Position numbers and translations under genes: made by a program. Of a stretch of 6,663 bases of DNA, positions 6,384 to 6,663 are shown one piece after another (the stretch's first letter is position 1; each line of letters starts with the position of its first letter). A model generated the notes under the pieces. That model was not told where the DNA came from. It was given only the letters and a program-made list of their open reading frames with translations, and searched no databases. This stretch comes from Thermus sp. JCM 17653 (GTDB lineage Bacteria; Deinococcota; Deinococci; Deinococcales; Thermaceae), in assembly GCA_001311585.1 (NCBI GenBank), contig BBBN01000087.1:1-6663 (forward strand), given 5' to 3'.

Positions 6384-6663
6384 GGTCCTGCGCTTCGCCG
6401 CCAACCTCTACCGCGTCCCCGTGGAAGGGGGGTACTTCCTGGTGGACGCCGGGCTTCCCTGGGAGGCGGGCAGGCTCCTTTCCCTCCTCCAAGAGCCCCC
6501 CAGGCTCCTCTTCCTCACCCACCACCACCTGGACCACGCCGGGGGGGCCCGGGCCCTTTGGGAGCGGTTCGGGGTGAGGGTCCTCGCCCACCCCCAGGAG
6601 TGGCCCTACCTCACCAAGCGGAAGCCCCGCCCGCCCCTTCCCGTCCCCCTCCTTGGGGGGGCG
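6370..6663 (+). CDS. Metallo-beta-lactamase-fold hydrolase, N-terminal part (cut by window edge)
   Basis: The frame is open from ATG 6370 to the last base, 98 codons. The N-terminus follows the family plan: NLYRVPVEGGYFLVDAGLP (12-30), with the strand-turn-strand ending in D26-A-G, then the zinc-binding H-x-H-x-D-H motif as THHHLDHAGG (50-59, ligands His51, His53, Asp55, His56). The remaining visible residues (GVRVLAHPQEWPYL) match the third strand and following loop. The later metal ligands lie beyond the window, so the subclass (glyoxalase II-like, RNase-like or lactonase-like) cannot be told. The length before the HxHxDH motif is short, as in simple hydrolase-type members. ATG 6370 overlaps the dxs end by 14 bases, with a G-rich GGGGGTGG (6353-6360) 9 bases upstream as a weak Shine-Dalgarno. 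The fit to the family from residue 12 supports this start. Confidence 0.88.
   Translation, partial: MNGPEVLRFAANLYRVPVEGGYFLVDAGLPWEAGRLLSLLQEPPRLLFLTHHHLDHAGGARALWERFGVRVLAHPQEWPYLTKRKPRPPLPVPLLGGA

Overview
The window looks like chromosomal DNA of a Thermus species or a very close relative. It is strongly GC-rich with G/C at third codon positions, genes are packed with 4- to 14-base overlaps, and the proteins are rich in Leu/Glu/Ala/Arg/Pro. The DXS protein has Deinococcus-Thermus-type features (…[13 protein letters not shown]…). Two tightly packed gene blocks diverge from one short intergenic gap at about 2735-2811.

Left block (minus strand, read from 2734 down to 1): a TetR-family regulator, an ABC-2-type exporter ATPase, its ABC-2 membrane permease, and the start of a small secreted protein cut by the window edge. 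The junctions are a 14-base overlap and two ATGA stop/start overlaps, so this is very probably one operon: a self-regulated efflux or export unit.

Right block (plus strand, 2812 to 6663): a PspA/IM30 membrane-stress protein, a small protein with one membrane segment and a helical tail, a lipoprotein, dxs (1-deoxy-D-xylulose-5-phosphate synthase, first enzyme of the MEP isoprenoid pathway), and a metallo-beta-lactamase-fold hydrolase cut by the right edge. Spacings are 6, 10 and 9 bases and then a 14-base overlap, so this may also be one transcript. The intergenic gap holds a good promoter for tetR, a weaker extended -10 for pspA, and a 13-base perfect palindrome between them that is a candidate operator.

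The most important caution is that five of the eight complete genes or gene fragments are broken by single-base frameshifts (permease 1, tetR 1, pspA 2, lipoprotein 1, dxs 5). All ten are losses of one G or C, mostly in short G/C runs, and restoring one base at each site rebuilds full-length proteins of the expected size. This is the signature of uncorrected sequencing or assembly error, not of ten real mutations, so I annotate these genes as intact genes with sequence errors. I see no RNA gene, CRISPR array, insertion sequence, phage gene or clear terminator, and no convincing sign of an undescribed system. The PspA neighbourhood is the most interesting biology.
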